In this document: positions 11,561 to 21,940 of the stretch, piece after piece
Layout of the letters: each line of letters starts with the position of its first letter
Position numbering within the stretch: position 1 is the stretch's first letter
Assembly: GCA_029990175.1 (NCBI GenBank)
Contig: JARKIP010000005.1
Span: 51,139,001-51,203,000 of the forward strand
Reading direction: 5' to 3'
Length of the DNA stretch: 64,000 nucleotides
DNA from: Petunia secreta
Taxonomy: Eukaryota; Streptophyta; Magnoliopsida; Solanales; Solanaceae
Position numbers and translations under genes: made by a program
Notes under the pieces: generated by a model
What the model was told of the DNA's origin: nothing
The model's input: the letters and a program-made list of their open reading frames with translations, nothing else
Database searches by the model: none

Positions 11561-14146
11561 TGACACGACCCAAAATCCGGCTAGGCCGTGCGGGCACCCG
11601 ACATCCTCCCCTAGACCCTTCGGGCGAACCCTTATCAATTGAATTAGGGAAATAAATATAATTCAATTCATAAATAAGAACCAGACTTAAAAAAAACACT
11701 GACATAGTGATACCTCTAAGCCGTATAAAAGAAATTACAGCTGACTACCCAACATACTAGGTTTAGGGCTATCTAGACTAGACATCTAAGTGTACAAAGA
11801 AGACAAATACCTTCTGAAGGGAGCAAAATACAACTTAAATAATAACTAATAAACTGGCGGCCATCCGGAATAAAAGCTGGCTCACCATGACAGCTGAAGT
11901 CGTATTCGCTCCTTCACAACGTGGCGAACTCAATCCTGGAGCGAACCTGCCGAAACGAAATAGGTAGACAAGAAACAAACAACAAACAAGGGTGAGTCAA
12001 AAGGACTCAATAAGCGGGGCAGACTAGCCACCTCAAAGAATAGGATAGCTAGCCAGGGAGTAAAGAAATAGATAGACCAAATTCCTTTTATATAAATTAT
12101 AAAAAGGCAGAGCCAGATAACAACCGGAAACACGTAGGAAACTTATAAACTCAACCAAGGATGAGTGCCAGAAACATATCAACAAATAAGCAATGCACAT
12201 ATAAGCAGAACTGTAGTCATGTACCGCACGTCTACACAATAGTATGAATTAAGATGAAATGAAATGAAGTGAGATGAAATGAAATATGATGCGAAGGGTC
12301 ACATGTGCCCGTAATCCCATCCCGAAGCGGAATACTTCTGCATTCGAGGGGAATCCAATCTGATAAACAACTGGAGCGGAATACTCCTGCTCCTGGGGCG
12401 GAATACTCCTGCACCCGATATAATATAATCCAGAGGCGGAATACTCCTGCATTCTCCTGGGGCGAAATACTCCTGCACCCGATATAATATAAACCAGAGG
12501 CGGAATACTCCTGCACTCTCCTGGGGCGGAATACTCCTGCACCCGATATAATGTAAAGCTGAGGCGGAATACTCCTGCACTCAATATCTGACATAAGAGC
12601 GGAATACTCCTACTCTTGGGCGGAATCCTCCTACCCTCAATATGATACAATGGAGCGGAATCCTCCTGCTCCTGGGCCGGAATACTCCTGCACCCAATAT
12701 GATATGCAATGTAATGCATATGAATGACATATAATGCATGTGAATGCAATGTGATACAATAATAACCCTTCACCGGCGTGGGACTCTCATCGACAACCGG
12801 GAAGCAGATGCCAACTCACAGCCAGGGTACAATGCTCAGATCCTCAATGCAATACCAACAATAGGACATAACATATAATATACAATGTAAATCCAAAGCT
12901 AAGGCGTAATGAGTACGCCTATCGGCAGCTACACACGTAAGGAACACGTAGTAGAAAATCCATGAGGCCAGGTGCCTCCAAAGAAATGGATATAAACACT
13001 TACCTTGTTATAAAGTTAGTTCAGTTACTCAACAACCGCTTTATCCTTTGGATTCACTGCCAAACGATCCTGCTGTATTCAATAAGCAGAAAAATATATC
13101 AAATTAGGCTAAAGGCTTCATTCCTCACATCTTGGGGCAATCCAGGTAGGAACCTGATACCCTATTCGCATACGCAATACGCAGGCCAGGCCTATATACA
13201 GGGTTTAAGGTCACATAACCAAACCCTAAATAAATTACATTTATATGTTGTCCATAACTCACTGAGTACGAATATATAATCAATTCCATCATCGGGGTCC
13301 ATTTGACCCTTTAAACTATTAATTGAACTTATTAAAACGATGTCTAATATCCCAATTTTTACCGTAAAAATATATTCAAACACACGTAATAAGCTAAGAT
13401 AATATATTAGGATCATTACCTGAATATTTCAGGGTGAAAATTCTACTTTTTTCCGGTCCCTTTTCCTATTTTCTGACATTTTTTTCCTTTCTCGCGTAAT
13501 CTCTTCCTTCTCGTTTTTGTTTCTGTCTCTTGTTTCGTTTTTTTTGCTTCTGTTGGATTTCCTTACTCCTGTTAATTTTTAGCCAAGGCTAAGGACAAAC
13601 CCCACCGCCTTTTTATTTATTCCTTTATCTTTTTTTTTTTGTTTTATTTTATTTTATTTTATTTTCTTAACGAAAATTAAAATGGTGCCCTACGATATTC
13701 GAAATAATTCCAACTTTTGCATACGAGTTATACAAAATATATGTAACACACTCGCTAAGGCGGATCTCAAATCGGACTCCCGAAACTCAATATGAAAATT
13801 AAATAGAAAATGGTCAAATTATTTAACTTTCGGCAATTTAGCGAAAACTAGCCAAACAACATCGAAATTCAAATTCGAAAAATCAATAAAGTCAGCAATA
13901 ATCATACGAATCTAACGGTGCTTTCGGATTTCGAATCGGAGCTCATTCACCAAAACCGAGCTCGAAAATCTCTTTTTAATGTTTATCGCCAATAAAAACT
14001 GAAACCTTCTTCCGATGCCTACCAAACGAGGTCCGATTTAGCTCAAATTTTACAGACAGGTCCTAATGGACATTACAAATATTTTAAAATTATCGGCACG
14101 CCAATCGGAGTCCTAACTTCCGAAATGACTGACCGAGGTCGTTTCA
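11561..14146 (-). repeat. LTR A (2586 bp)
   Basis: Starts TGACACGACCC and ends GAGGTCGTTTCA. At its high-coordinate end a purine tract (minus strand, 14147-14160) marks it as a 3' LTR for sequence lying above it, while at its low-coordinate end it runs into leader/gag sequence like a 5' LTR. The same LTR in shortened form is LTR B (17515-19159). It contains a hairpin repeat array (12330-12705), a possible minus-strand TATA element (GTATATAGGCC, about 13186-13198, inference) and pyrimidine/TTTTA-rich DNA at 13430-13670. The open frames inside it are repeat artefacts. Confidence 0.8.
12330..12705. repeat. hairpin repeat array in LTR A
   Basis: About twelve copies of the core GCGGAATACTCCTGC, alternating in spacing, often separated by a GATATAATATAA linker. 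The bases outside the core form arms that pair and differ from copy to copy: TGAG/CTCA, AGAG/CTCT, TGGG/CCCA, GGAGC/GCTCC and GAA/TTC. Many copies have one unpaired A between the inner GC pair and the outer arm. The long repetitive protein frames here (repeats of GVFRP/QEYSA) are by-products of the repeat. Confidence 0.75.
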
Positions 14147-14160
14147 TTCTCCTCCACTTA
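14147..14160 (-). promoter_or_regulatory. polypurine tract next to LTR A
   Basis: Minus-strand TAAGTGGAGGAGAA directly before the LTR start. It indicates that an internal region formerly continued upwards from here, with LTR A as its 3' LTR. Confidence 0.6.
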
Positions 14161-15019
14161 AACTCTCGTTCGTCCTCGAACGTGCCTAAATCTAAAGCAA
14201 GATTCATGTTGATAACAAAAGAACTTGCACGACCTTCATAAACTATCCCACAGAATTTTTTTCTCATGATTACAGAATTAAAACTATAACACGAACACCG
14301 AACTCTTGGAATAAAACATATCTGGATAATATGATAACACCATTGCCCGGATTATTCTGACTAAGATGATCCTTCCTCGATCACGAGAGGAGAGTTCTAC
14401 ATTTTCAAAACAATGATACACGAAACTCTGGATGAATTAACATAATTCTGCCGACAAATCACCACGTCGATATACTTTATGATATAGAACAAGTTGATGG
14501 AACTAGGAATTAGCTCACACTTGATGCAATAGGGGAAGCTTTTGAAGTACCTTGTCATTACACACTATAGAATATTTGATGCAAGCTATATTATATTTTT
14601 ACGAACGCACTATGCAACATCTCAGCTGATGTTAGTGTTGTTCCGCAAGCTCCTTGTGGGAATGTAGTTACTCATATCCTAATGTATGTCAAAGGTTCAT
14701 CTGAACAGGGTCTATCGTATAAGGATAAGGATCATCCAACTACTACTGGATAGTATGATGCACCAGGAATGATCTTCCGACTAAACATCCACTTCAGGGT
14801 ATTGTCTTTGAATTGGAAATATTATGACTTGAAAAGTGAAATAAAAGAGACATGTAGTTGGACCATTAGCTGAGGCAGAATACCAGCAACAAAATTAATT
14901 ACATGTGCACTTATAACGCTAAAGTATCTTCTCAAAGAGTTGAGGTTTGAAGGAGATATGCCAATGATGGATGGATGATAAGCTGTACTAGACCTTTAAC
15001 TCTAAATTTTCATGAAGTA

Positions 15020-15325
15020 AGACAGCATTAGTATGAGGATCCAGTTCTAGTTACATACAGACAAATAGCCAAAAGAAAATCGGAGTCACCATACAGGGTT
15101 ACTACTGACGGTGTTCTCATGTATAAAGATAGACTTTGTGTTCCTGATGTTGCAGATTTAGTTTATGATAAAGGCACATTATTCCAAATACACTGTTCAT
15201 CCAGGTTCGACTAAGATGTACCATGATCCTAAGCAGATTTATCGGTGGGACGGAATGAAGTGTGACATAGCAGAATTTGTGGCTCAGTGTTCTAATTGCC
15301 AGCAAGTTAAAGTCGTGTCATCTTT
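15020..15325 (+). pseudogene. gypsy integrase zinc-finger fragment
   Basis: Plus-strand remnant, opposite in strand to its neighbours. One frame gives YEDPVLVTYRQIA...GVLMYKDRLCVPDVADL. After a frameshift near 15165 it continues with HPGSTKMYHDPKQIYRWDG and ends CSNCQQVK, the His-His-Cys-Cys zinc-binding domain that precedes the integrase core in gypsy pol. Nothing recognisable of the integrase core follows. It is a short fragment of a third gypsy family caught in the mosaic. Confidence 0.8.
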
Positions 15326-15464
15326 CCAGACTTTATGCTTTCAGCAGATAGGTACGTATATATATGATCAGGTTGCCAGCTTATCTCTATCACTAATAGA
15401 TTATTAGTGGGTTTAGCAATGATCGATACTCATTGCAGGTTCCTGTCGTGGCCCTAGGTTGGAT

Positions 15465-15486
15465 CGTGACAAAGTGGTATCAACAC
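15465..15486 (+). promoter_or_regulatory. LTR end with tRNA-Met-type primer site, relic
   Basis: GGATCGTGACA, a typical gypsy LTR terminus, is followed after AAG by TGGTATCAACACC, a mutated form of the initiator tRNA-Met primer site TGGTATCAGAGC. It points to a plus-strand element whose LTR ended here. Confidence 0.55.
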
Positions 15487-16188
15487 CTTAGAGATTTAGT
15501 ATTACCATTCAGTATTTGGAGGGAGACTCCTCCACTTAAAGCAAAAACTCATGCAGCTATTTCAATAGGAACAACCATCCCCGCACAGTCTACTAGACTG
15601 AAGAAGATTTGGCTAAAAGCTGAACGTAGGTAGACCTAAGCTACTAACTACCCTTTCGAGTTGCCAAACAGCTGCAACTCTCAAGTTCACAACTCCATAC
15701 CTTTGCCGTAAACACCACCGCCTGATGGATGGTACTTCTATATAAAAATTTCGGCGGAGTCTCCCCTGAAACTGGATGATCCGCAAAACAGAACCAACAC
15801 TATACTATACATGGGAATGGATACCCGGATAAACTGATATCCAAAACAATAATATGCTTACTCTGCTACAATAACACGTGCTCTGGCTCAACACAGGGAA
15901 CGTCACCAGCAGCTACCAATCGCCCAAGCTCACTAGTGCTGGACGAAGAAGAAATGGAAATGGATCGAGGATAGAAATAATTAGAGCTTCAAGAAGTTCC
16001 TCTTCCTTTTTTTTTTGGCTTGGCTACAAAAGCTAGACTACTTCCGAGTCAGACGAGCCAAAGAATCGCAATTGAAGAGATAAACATTAAATAAGCTTTA
16101 TGGAAAAACATCCGTACCAATTTAACCTCCCAATAAGAAACAAACTCTGATAATTTACCAGAATACCCTTTTATAACTAAGACAAGCT

Positions 16189-17514
16189 CATAGAATAACA
16201 TGACTCTACTAGAATCTCGAACCAAGAGGAGACACATAGATTGAGAATTACTTACTAGCCACTTTACACCGGAAGAAACAACGACAATTCCTGATGGTGA
16301 CGAATAAGAATCCCATCATCCTACCCACACTAATTTCCGAGGAGAGAGGTAAAATGACTTGACATAATAACACAAGGTGGCATAACAGGATGCCAAGCAG
16401 GCAATAGCAATACTCACCGTCAAATCTCTTATATTTAGATCAGATAAACTAGTAGGGTCTCATAAATGCCAGGAATAAATCATATCAAAAACTCACCCCT
16501 TTACCGCAACCGATTCTTAACTACGACAATATCCAAGGAAACCGTCGAAACATGATAAGACACACCATTTCCAGATTGATCGGAAAGATAAATCTTACTA
16601 ACAGATAAGGGAAGAAGAAACACACGGGTCTACTACATCGGATGCCTCAGCATCCTGCCAGACTGACAGTTCATCAAACTGCCTCTGCAGCTGAGCTGAG
16701 CCACTACCCCGGTAATCGCCTTTTGAAGAACCACTGCCGCCATGCTCTCAACCTCTACTGGATGGTGGCATTTCTCTAGCTGATTGAGATCTAAATGAAA
16801 TTCCCTGCGACTGCGCAGATCCCTAATAATGAGAGAAAAGACGACTGCCTACTTGTCGGAGTAAGGAAAAATCCTCAAAGAATAGCCAGATTCACGACAA
16901 TGATACCACCTTTTCGCTGAAAAATAGAAGCTGGAAAGATTGTTGATAGTTGTAAAGAAAAGACTGAATCTGATCATGACGAGCTACTGGCGCACTTCTA
17001 TGAATCATATGACACAAGCTGAGATAACCTGGAAGGTGACCTCCCAAAATAATCAGAACTGTTACCTCCAAATGAGGTACCATGGTTGCCCACTAGGGCC
17101 ATGGGATCTCTTGCTCTCCCTCTCTAATTCTTCCCGCTCTAACTTATGGTATGCCTCGTACCTTCGGCCAATATCAACAACAATATCAAATGAAATCCCG
17201 ATCTCAATCTCTCGAGCCATCTAGGATCTTAAGGAAAAAGAAAGGTCATCAATAAATCATTGAATCTCTCGAAAGGCTCATGGACTAGTTCAAATGCATA
17301 TTCAGCTAGTTCAAAGGCAGGCGGGGCGCCCAACATGGTAGGTGGAGCACCTGACTTTGTAGCTCCTTGGACGGACCGCCTAGGTGCTTGGGCGGACCGC
17401 CTGAATGCCTGGGTGGTGCGCCTAAGGGCCTATCCGCTTGTTGCTTCTCCAGATCGCTCCTAAAGTCCTCGGCTTCCCTTCCTTTGCATCCTTCAAGCTT
17501 GGCACTCGTTGATT
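16189..17514 (-). pseudogene. gypsy leader and decayed gag segment, copy 2
   Basis: Near-identical to 10256-11560, with few substitutions and about 21 extra bases in the GC-rich palindrome cluster (17325-17440). The same MAREIE-type gag start lies near 17220 on the minus strand. It runs into LTR B at 17515. The left edge begins at the same CATAGAATAACATG as copy 1, but the DNA beyond it differs, so the two blocks share a breakpoint. Stops in the frame are shared with copy 1, so the decay preceded the duplication or both derive from one defective parent. Confidence 0.65.
17325..17440. repeat. GC-rich palindrome cluster, copy 2
   Basis: As in copy 1, but with an additional GGGCGGACCGCCT unit, giving two adjacent CGGACCGCCT palindromes. 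This shows unit-number change since duplication. Confidence 0.65.
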
Positions 17515-19159
17515 TGACACGACCCGAAATCCGGCTAGGTCGTGCGGGCACCCGAAATCCTCCCCTAGACCCGTCGGGCGAACCCTTACCAATTAAATTA
17601 GGAAAATAAATATAATTCAATTCATAAATAAGAACCAGACTTAAAAAAAACACTGACATAGTGATACCTCTAAGCCGTATAAAAGAAATTACAGCTGACT
17701 ACCCAACATACTAGGTTTAGGGCTATCCAGACTAGACATCTAAGAGTAAAAAGAAGACAAATACCTCCTGAAGGGAGCAAAATACAACTGAAATACTAAC
17801 CAATAAACTGGCGGTCATCCGGAATAAAAGCTGGCTCACCATGACAGCTGAAGTCGTCTTCGCTCCTTCACAACATGGAGAACTCAATCCTGGAGCGAAC
17901 CTGCCGAAACGAAATAGATAGACAAGAAACAAACAACAAACAAGGGTGAGTCAAAAGGACTCAATAAGCGGGGCAGACTAGCCACCTCAAAGAATAGGAT
18001 AGCTAGCCTGGGAGAAAAGAAATAGATAGACCAAATTCCTTTTATATAAATTATAAAAAGGCAGAGCCAGATAACAACCGGAAATACGTAAGAAACTTAT
18101 AAACTCAACTAAGGATGAGTGCCAGAAACATATCAACAAATAAGCAATGCACATATAAGCAGAACACTAGTCTTGTACCGCACGTCTACACAATAGTATG
18201 AATTAAGATGAAATAAAATGAAGTGAGATGAAATAAAATGAAATGAAATATGATGCGAAGGGTCACATGTGCCCGTAATCCCATCCCGAAGCGGAATACT
18301 CCTGCATTCGAGGGGAATCCAATCTGATAACCAACTGGAGCGGAATACTCCTGCTCCTGGGGCGGAATACTCCTGCACCCGATATAATATAAACCAGAGG
18401 CGGAATACTCCTGCACTTTCCTGGGGCGGAATACTCCTGCACCCGATATAATATAAACCAGAGGCGGAATACTCCTGCACTCTCCTGGGGTGGAATACTC
18501 CTGCACCCGCGTAATCTCTTCCTTCTCGTTTTTGTTTCTGTCTCTTGTTTCGTTTTTTTGCTTCTGTTGGATTTCCTGACTCCTGTTAATCCTTAGCCAA
18601 GGCTAAGGACAAACCCCACCGCCTTTTTATTTATTCCTTTTTCTATTTTTTTGTTTTCTTTTATTTTATTTTATTTTCTTAACGAAAATTAAAATGGTGC
18701 CCTACAATATTCGAAATAATTCCAACTTTTGCATACAAGTTATACAAAATATATGTAACATACTCACGAAGGCGGATCTGAAATCGGGTTCCCGAAACTC
18801 AAGGTGTGAATTTAAATGGAAAAAGGTCAAATTATTTAACTTTCGGCATTTTAGCGGAAACTAGCCGAACAACATCGAAATTCACTTTCGAAAGTTCACA
18901 AAAGTCACAAATAATTATACGAACCTAACGGCGCTTTCGGATTTCGAATCGGGGCTCATTCGGCAAAACCGAGCTCGAAAATCTCTTTTTAATATTTATC
19001 GCCAATAAAAACTGAAACCTTCTTTTGATGCCTACCAAACGAGGTCTGATTTAGCTCAAATTTTACAGACAGGTCCTAATGGACATTACGAATATTTTAA
19101 AATTATCGGCACGCCAATCGGAGTCCTAGCTTCCGAAACGACTGACCGAGGTCGTTTCA
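17515..19159 (-). repeat. LTR B (1645 bp, internally deleted copy of LTR A)
   Basis: Starts TGACACGACCC and ends GACCGAGGTCGTTTCA like LTR A. A single deletion of about 0.95 kb (matching LTR A from about 12546 to 13493) joins CACCCG to CGTAATCTC and accounts for almost all of the length difference. It removed half of the hairpin array and the candidate TATA element. The remaining hairpin repeat lies at 18290-18510 (seven cores). As the high-coordinate LTR of a minus-strand element, it would be the 5' LTR. Confidence 0.8.
18290..18510. repeat. hairpin repeat array in LTR B
   Basis: Seven GCGGAATACTCCTGC-type cores with paired flanking arms, shortened by the deletion that ends at 18510. Confidence 0.7.
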
Positions 19160-19418
19160 TAATTGGAGTGTGAGCCCATTTTATATTGCATCAATCATGC
19201 CTTAGGAAGGGCTTCTCGTAAGCCAACTAGTTTTCAACTTGTTTAAACAACTTGACGGGTTGTTAACCCCGAAATACCATTTGAACGTGTCTATGTGCAT
19301 ACGAAAGAAAAGAAAGTGTCGTTTCATAGCTCTCAACTTCTTCTTTTTCACTCTTATTTTTATCATTCTCTCCTCTCTTTTCTTGTAGCAACTCATTCAC
19401 TTCTGACAACTCAAGCTC

Positions 19419-19785
19419 TCATTTTTCCACTCTTAAGTTGCCACTTTGCTCTCCCTTACTCCTCTCAATATTTTCTCTCTCATCCTCACTTTTTCTCTCA
19501 CTATCATGATTAACAAGATCAATTTCATTCCAAATTACATGATTATCAATTGTAGGCGCATTCCAATCAATATCATCACAAGTAAGCTCTTTTATCACTT
19601 TTGATGCTCTAAAACTCTTCTTCCATTCAACCCATCTATCATTCGATGCCTTCATCATTAGATAAAATTGATACAGCTCCTCATCAAAGTTATCTTCTTC
19701 TCTTTCTCTATTCTTCATAAGTGTTTCCCATAATCTCCCAAAGATCTTTAAATGACATTTTAAGGAAAAGATAAAAATATATGTG
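19419..19785 (-). pseudogene. unidentified small charged reading frame
   Basis: I do not recognise this protein. On the minus strand an ATG near 19785 opens with MSFKDLWEIMGNTYEE, then a one-base frameshift leads into a 99-codon frame, REREEDNFDEELYQFYLMMKASNDRW..., that ends RKSEDERENIERSKGEQSG. It is rich in Glu, Lys and Asp, with no motif I can name. It sits about 650 bp downstream of a candidate primer-binding site on the same strand, so it might be a remnant of a small retroelement protein. Confidence 0.35.
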
Positions 19786-19939
19786 AATCTCTCAAATTTG
19801 GCTTTTATCCTCTAATAATCTCATCTCTCTTTCCATTTTCCGCTCAAAGCAACTTTTGGGTGGTTCTCTTTGGATTTATAAATAAACCGTAGCTGTCACA
19901 ACCCTAAGTGATAATGTTTAGGAGTTATAAGACAAGACG

Positions 19940-20130
19940 GAAAGTGAAAGGCCAAAACCTAGAAAGAATAGGATTTGGTAAGTAGGAATAAGACCAAATA
20001 GAAAAAGGATCTTCTCTAAAGAAAGCCAAAAATAGAAATAATAGGATTTGGTAAGTAGAATAAGACCAAATAGAAAAAGGATTTCTCTAAAGAAAACCAA
20101 AACCTAGAACGAATAGGATTTGGAATATAA
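19940..20130. repeat. about 73-bp tandem repeat
   Basis: Two full copies and a partial one of a unit beginning AGGATTTGGTAAGTAG and containing ATAAGACCAAATAGAAAAAG and CTCTAAAGAAA. A partial unit also precedes them at 19925-19970. Confidence 0.65.
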
Positions 20131-20430
20131 GACAAAAAATAAAAAGAATTAAAGAAACGTAAACTCAAAGGAATAAGGAAAGATATTATCTTTTTCTTCA
20201 AAGACTAGGATTCCCTCATCTTATTTCCTTTATTATCTAGGAAACCCAATACTACTAGATTTCTAAAAAAATAATGAGCATAAGCAACCAAACAATTTCC
20301 TCCAATTTTTTGTTTTCTTTTGAATTTTTGTTTTTTTTTTCGTGTTACTGTTCACTGCTACAGTAACTTTTTTTTTCTTTTCTAGCAAAAATATCTCCCA
20401 AGATAATCAAGAACGGAATCTTAATTGAAC

Positions 20431-20444
20431 CCGCTCAGATACCA
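20431..20444 (-). promoter_or_regulatory. primer-binding-site-like sequence
   Basis: Minus strand TGGTATCTGAGCGG, close to the initiator tRNA-Met primer site TGGTATCAGAGC. It lies two bases from a possible LTR end (TTATCA) at 20447. Confidence 0.55.
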
Positions 20445-20446
20445 CT

Positions 20447-21268
20447 TGATAACAATCATGATACCTCTCGATAACGCTCACGTTATGGATCAGAGAACTT
20501 GATAAAGAAATGGAATTAAACACGCGGAAGCTAATAAAATATACCTAAAAAAAAAGAATTGAAAATAAGGATAGAATGAATTCAAGAAAGAGTTTCTTGA
20601 AAGCAAGAACAGATCAAGAATCTCAAGAATGAAACTAGAAATTCAAGACAAGTCTAAATCTTAAAAAGAGACTCCTAACAACAACAATTAGACTAGCTAA
20701 TCGCCTTTGGTAGAGAATAACCCAAGAGATAGATTATGGAATCCCGATCCCCGTTAGAGTAACAAAAAACAACAGCAAAATAGAATTTACCGCCTTTCTT
20801 AAATACCTAAAATTAATCTAAAGATTTGAAAGAATGACCTCATCACCTAAAAGTGTAGACTTGAAGGTTGAAAGATAAATCCAAGAGTAGCCATACACAC
20901 AAAACTGCAAGAGAAAACCTCTCAATTTTTATTCATCATAAATTCTATTGTTGTATTTTTTAAAATAAAGAAAATAACCCCTTTGTATAGGAGTAGGGGC
21001 TGGCCATAGGCCTTACAAATCCTACTCAAATATAGTTTCTAAGTAATAATGAAATAGGAAAAGAAACCAACTAGGAAAGAAAATCCTAATAGAATAAGAA
21101 AAGGAAGTAAATCCTTACTAAACTAGTAAAAATAAATTAAATCCTAAATAATATTGGTAAACTAATCCTAATTAATATTGGAATCAAAACCTAATTAATA
21201 TAGAAAAATATATCCCAATTAATTTAGGAAACAAATCCCACTTGAACTAGGAAACATTGATAGCAACA
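20447..21268 (-). repeat. putative LTR of a further element
   Basis: On the minus strand a candidate LTR runs from TGTTGCTATCAATG (21268) to GATTGTTATCA (20447) and is followed by the primer-site-like sequence. It contains a promoter-like stretch (CTATACAAAGG, about 20980 on the minus strand). No second copy is seen in the window, so the upper boundary is tentative. No coding content. Confidence 0.4.
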
Positions 21269-21764
21269 TGCAAGCAACTTGGAGTACACTTCATGGAAAT
21301 CCTTTGACCATCCTTTGCACGTTTTTGGGCTGAAACTAAGCACATTTTATGGGCTAAAAACGTGACCCTATATGGCTCTTCTTGGGTTTCAAGTTTGGCA
21401 CACTTTAAGCTTCTTAATTAGTCCAAAAATAGACTGATTTGGAATCCAATGTTTCCACTTCAAATTGCAGTAATTTTGACTTGAATATTCATCACTTGTA
21501 CCTCAATTTGGACTATATAATATTTATATCACTTAAACAAAAGATCATCCTTGGCTTGAGCTCTTCCTCTTCGTAATTCAAGTGCAATCAGCTTGTTTTG
21601 AACTTTCTTTGTGTGAGATCTTGTCATATGCCTTCCAACAGCTTCCAAAGCTTCATCCAAGTATTTTAATAGAGTTTTCCTTCCATGGATGTCCTGAATC
21701 ACAACTTGGAACTTAAAAGTATCTCAATTAGGCTATAAATTACACAAACAAAATCAGAACTCAC
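21269..21764. other. non-coding spacer below the Sirevirus
   Basis: AT-rich sequence without coding potential. It follows the Sirevirus polypurine tract on the minus strand and so occupies the place where a 3' LTR is expected, yet it shows no similarity by eye to the 5' LTR pieces at 29595-29840 and 40756-41250. Confidence 0.4.
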
Positions 21765-21780
21765 TCTTCCCCCTTTTGGT
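21765..21780 (-). promoter_or_regulatory. Sirevirus polypurine tract
   Basis: Minus strand ACCAAAAGGGGGAAGA, about 160 bp after the end of the env-like frame. Sireviruses typically have an A-rich G-run of this kind before the 3' LTR. Confidence 0.65.
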
Positions 21781-21940
21781 ATCATTGAAAAGTTGCATAA
21801 GTTAGAATATATCAAGTATTTAGAACAAACAGCTCATAGCCATTGAGGCAACTCAAAATGAAGGCATAACTCAATATAAAGCAACTGCAACAAAATGATA
21901 TTAGCCATCGAAGATAATTCATCATTAACAAAAAGTTAAA

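Larger units (their letters stand above)
14161..16188. other. mosaic of gypsy fragments between LTR A and copy 2
   Basis: Non-coding spacer with fragments in both orientations. 14161-14980 has no recognisable coding content. 15020-15325 is a plus-strand integrase fragment. 15455-15490 looks like an LTR end with primer-binding site on the plus strand. 15750-15800 resembles, on the minus strand, the pol-LTR spacer at 6110-6160 (TTTCGGC...GTCTC...CTG.AACTGGA). No intact gene is present. Confidence 0.55.
19160..20430. other. non-coding region, unidentified element
   Basis: DNA between LTR B and a primer-site-like sequence at 20431. It holds one short unidentified minus-strand frame (19419-19785), a 73-bp tandem repeat (19940-20130) and T-rich stretches at 20300-20380. 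Since a primer-binding site and putative LTR lie just above it on the minus strand, it may be the leader and 5' internal part of a decayed LTR element; this is inference. Confidence 0.4.

Noticed and set aside
12232..12773. Three overlapping minus-strand frames with repeated GVFRP/QEYSA/GCRSIPPQ segments
   Set aside because: All three frames of the same strand are open because the underlying unit has no stops; they are by-products of the LTR repeat and recur in shortened form in LTR B.
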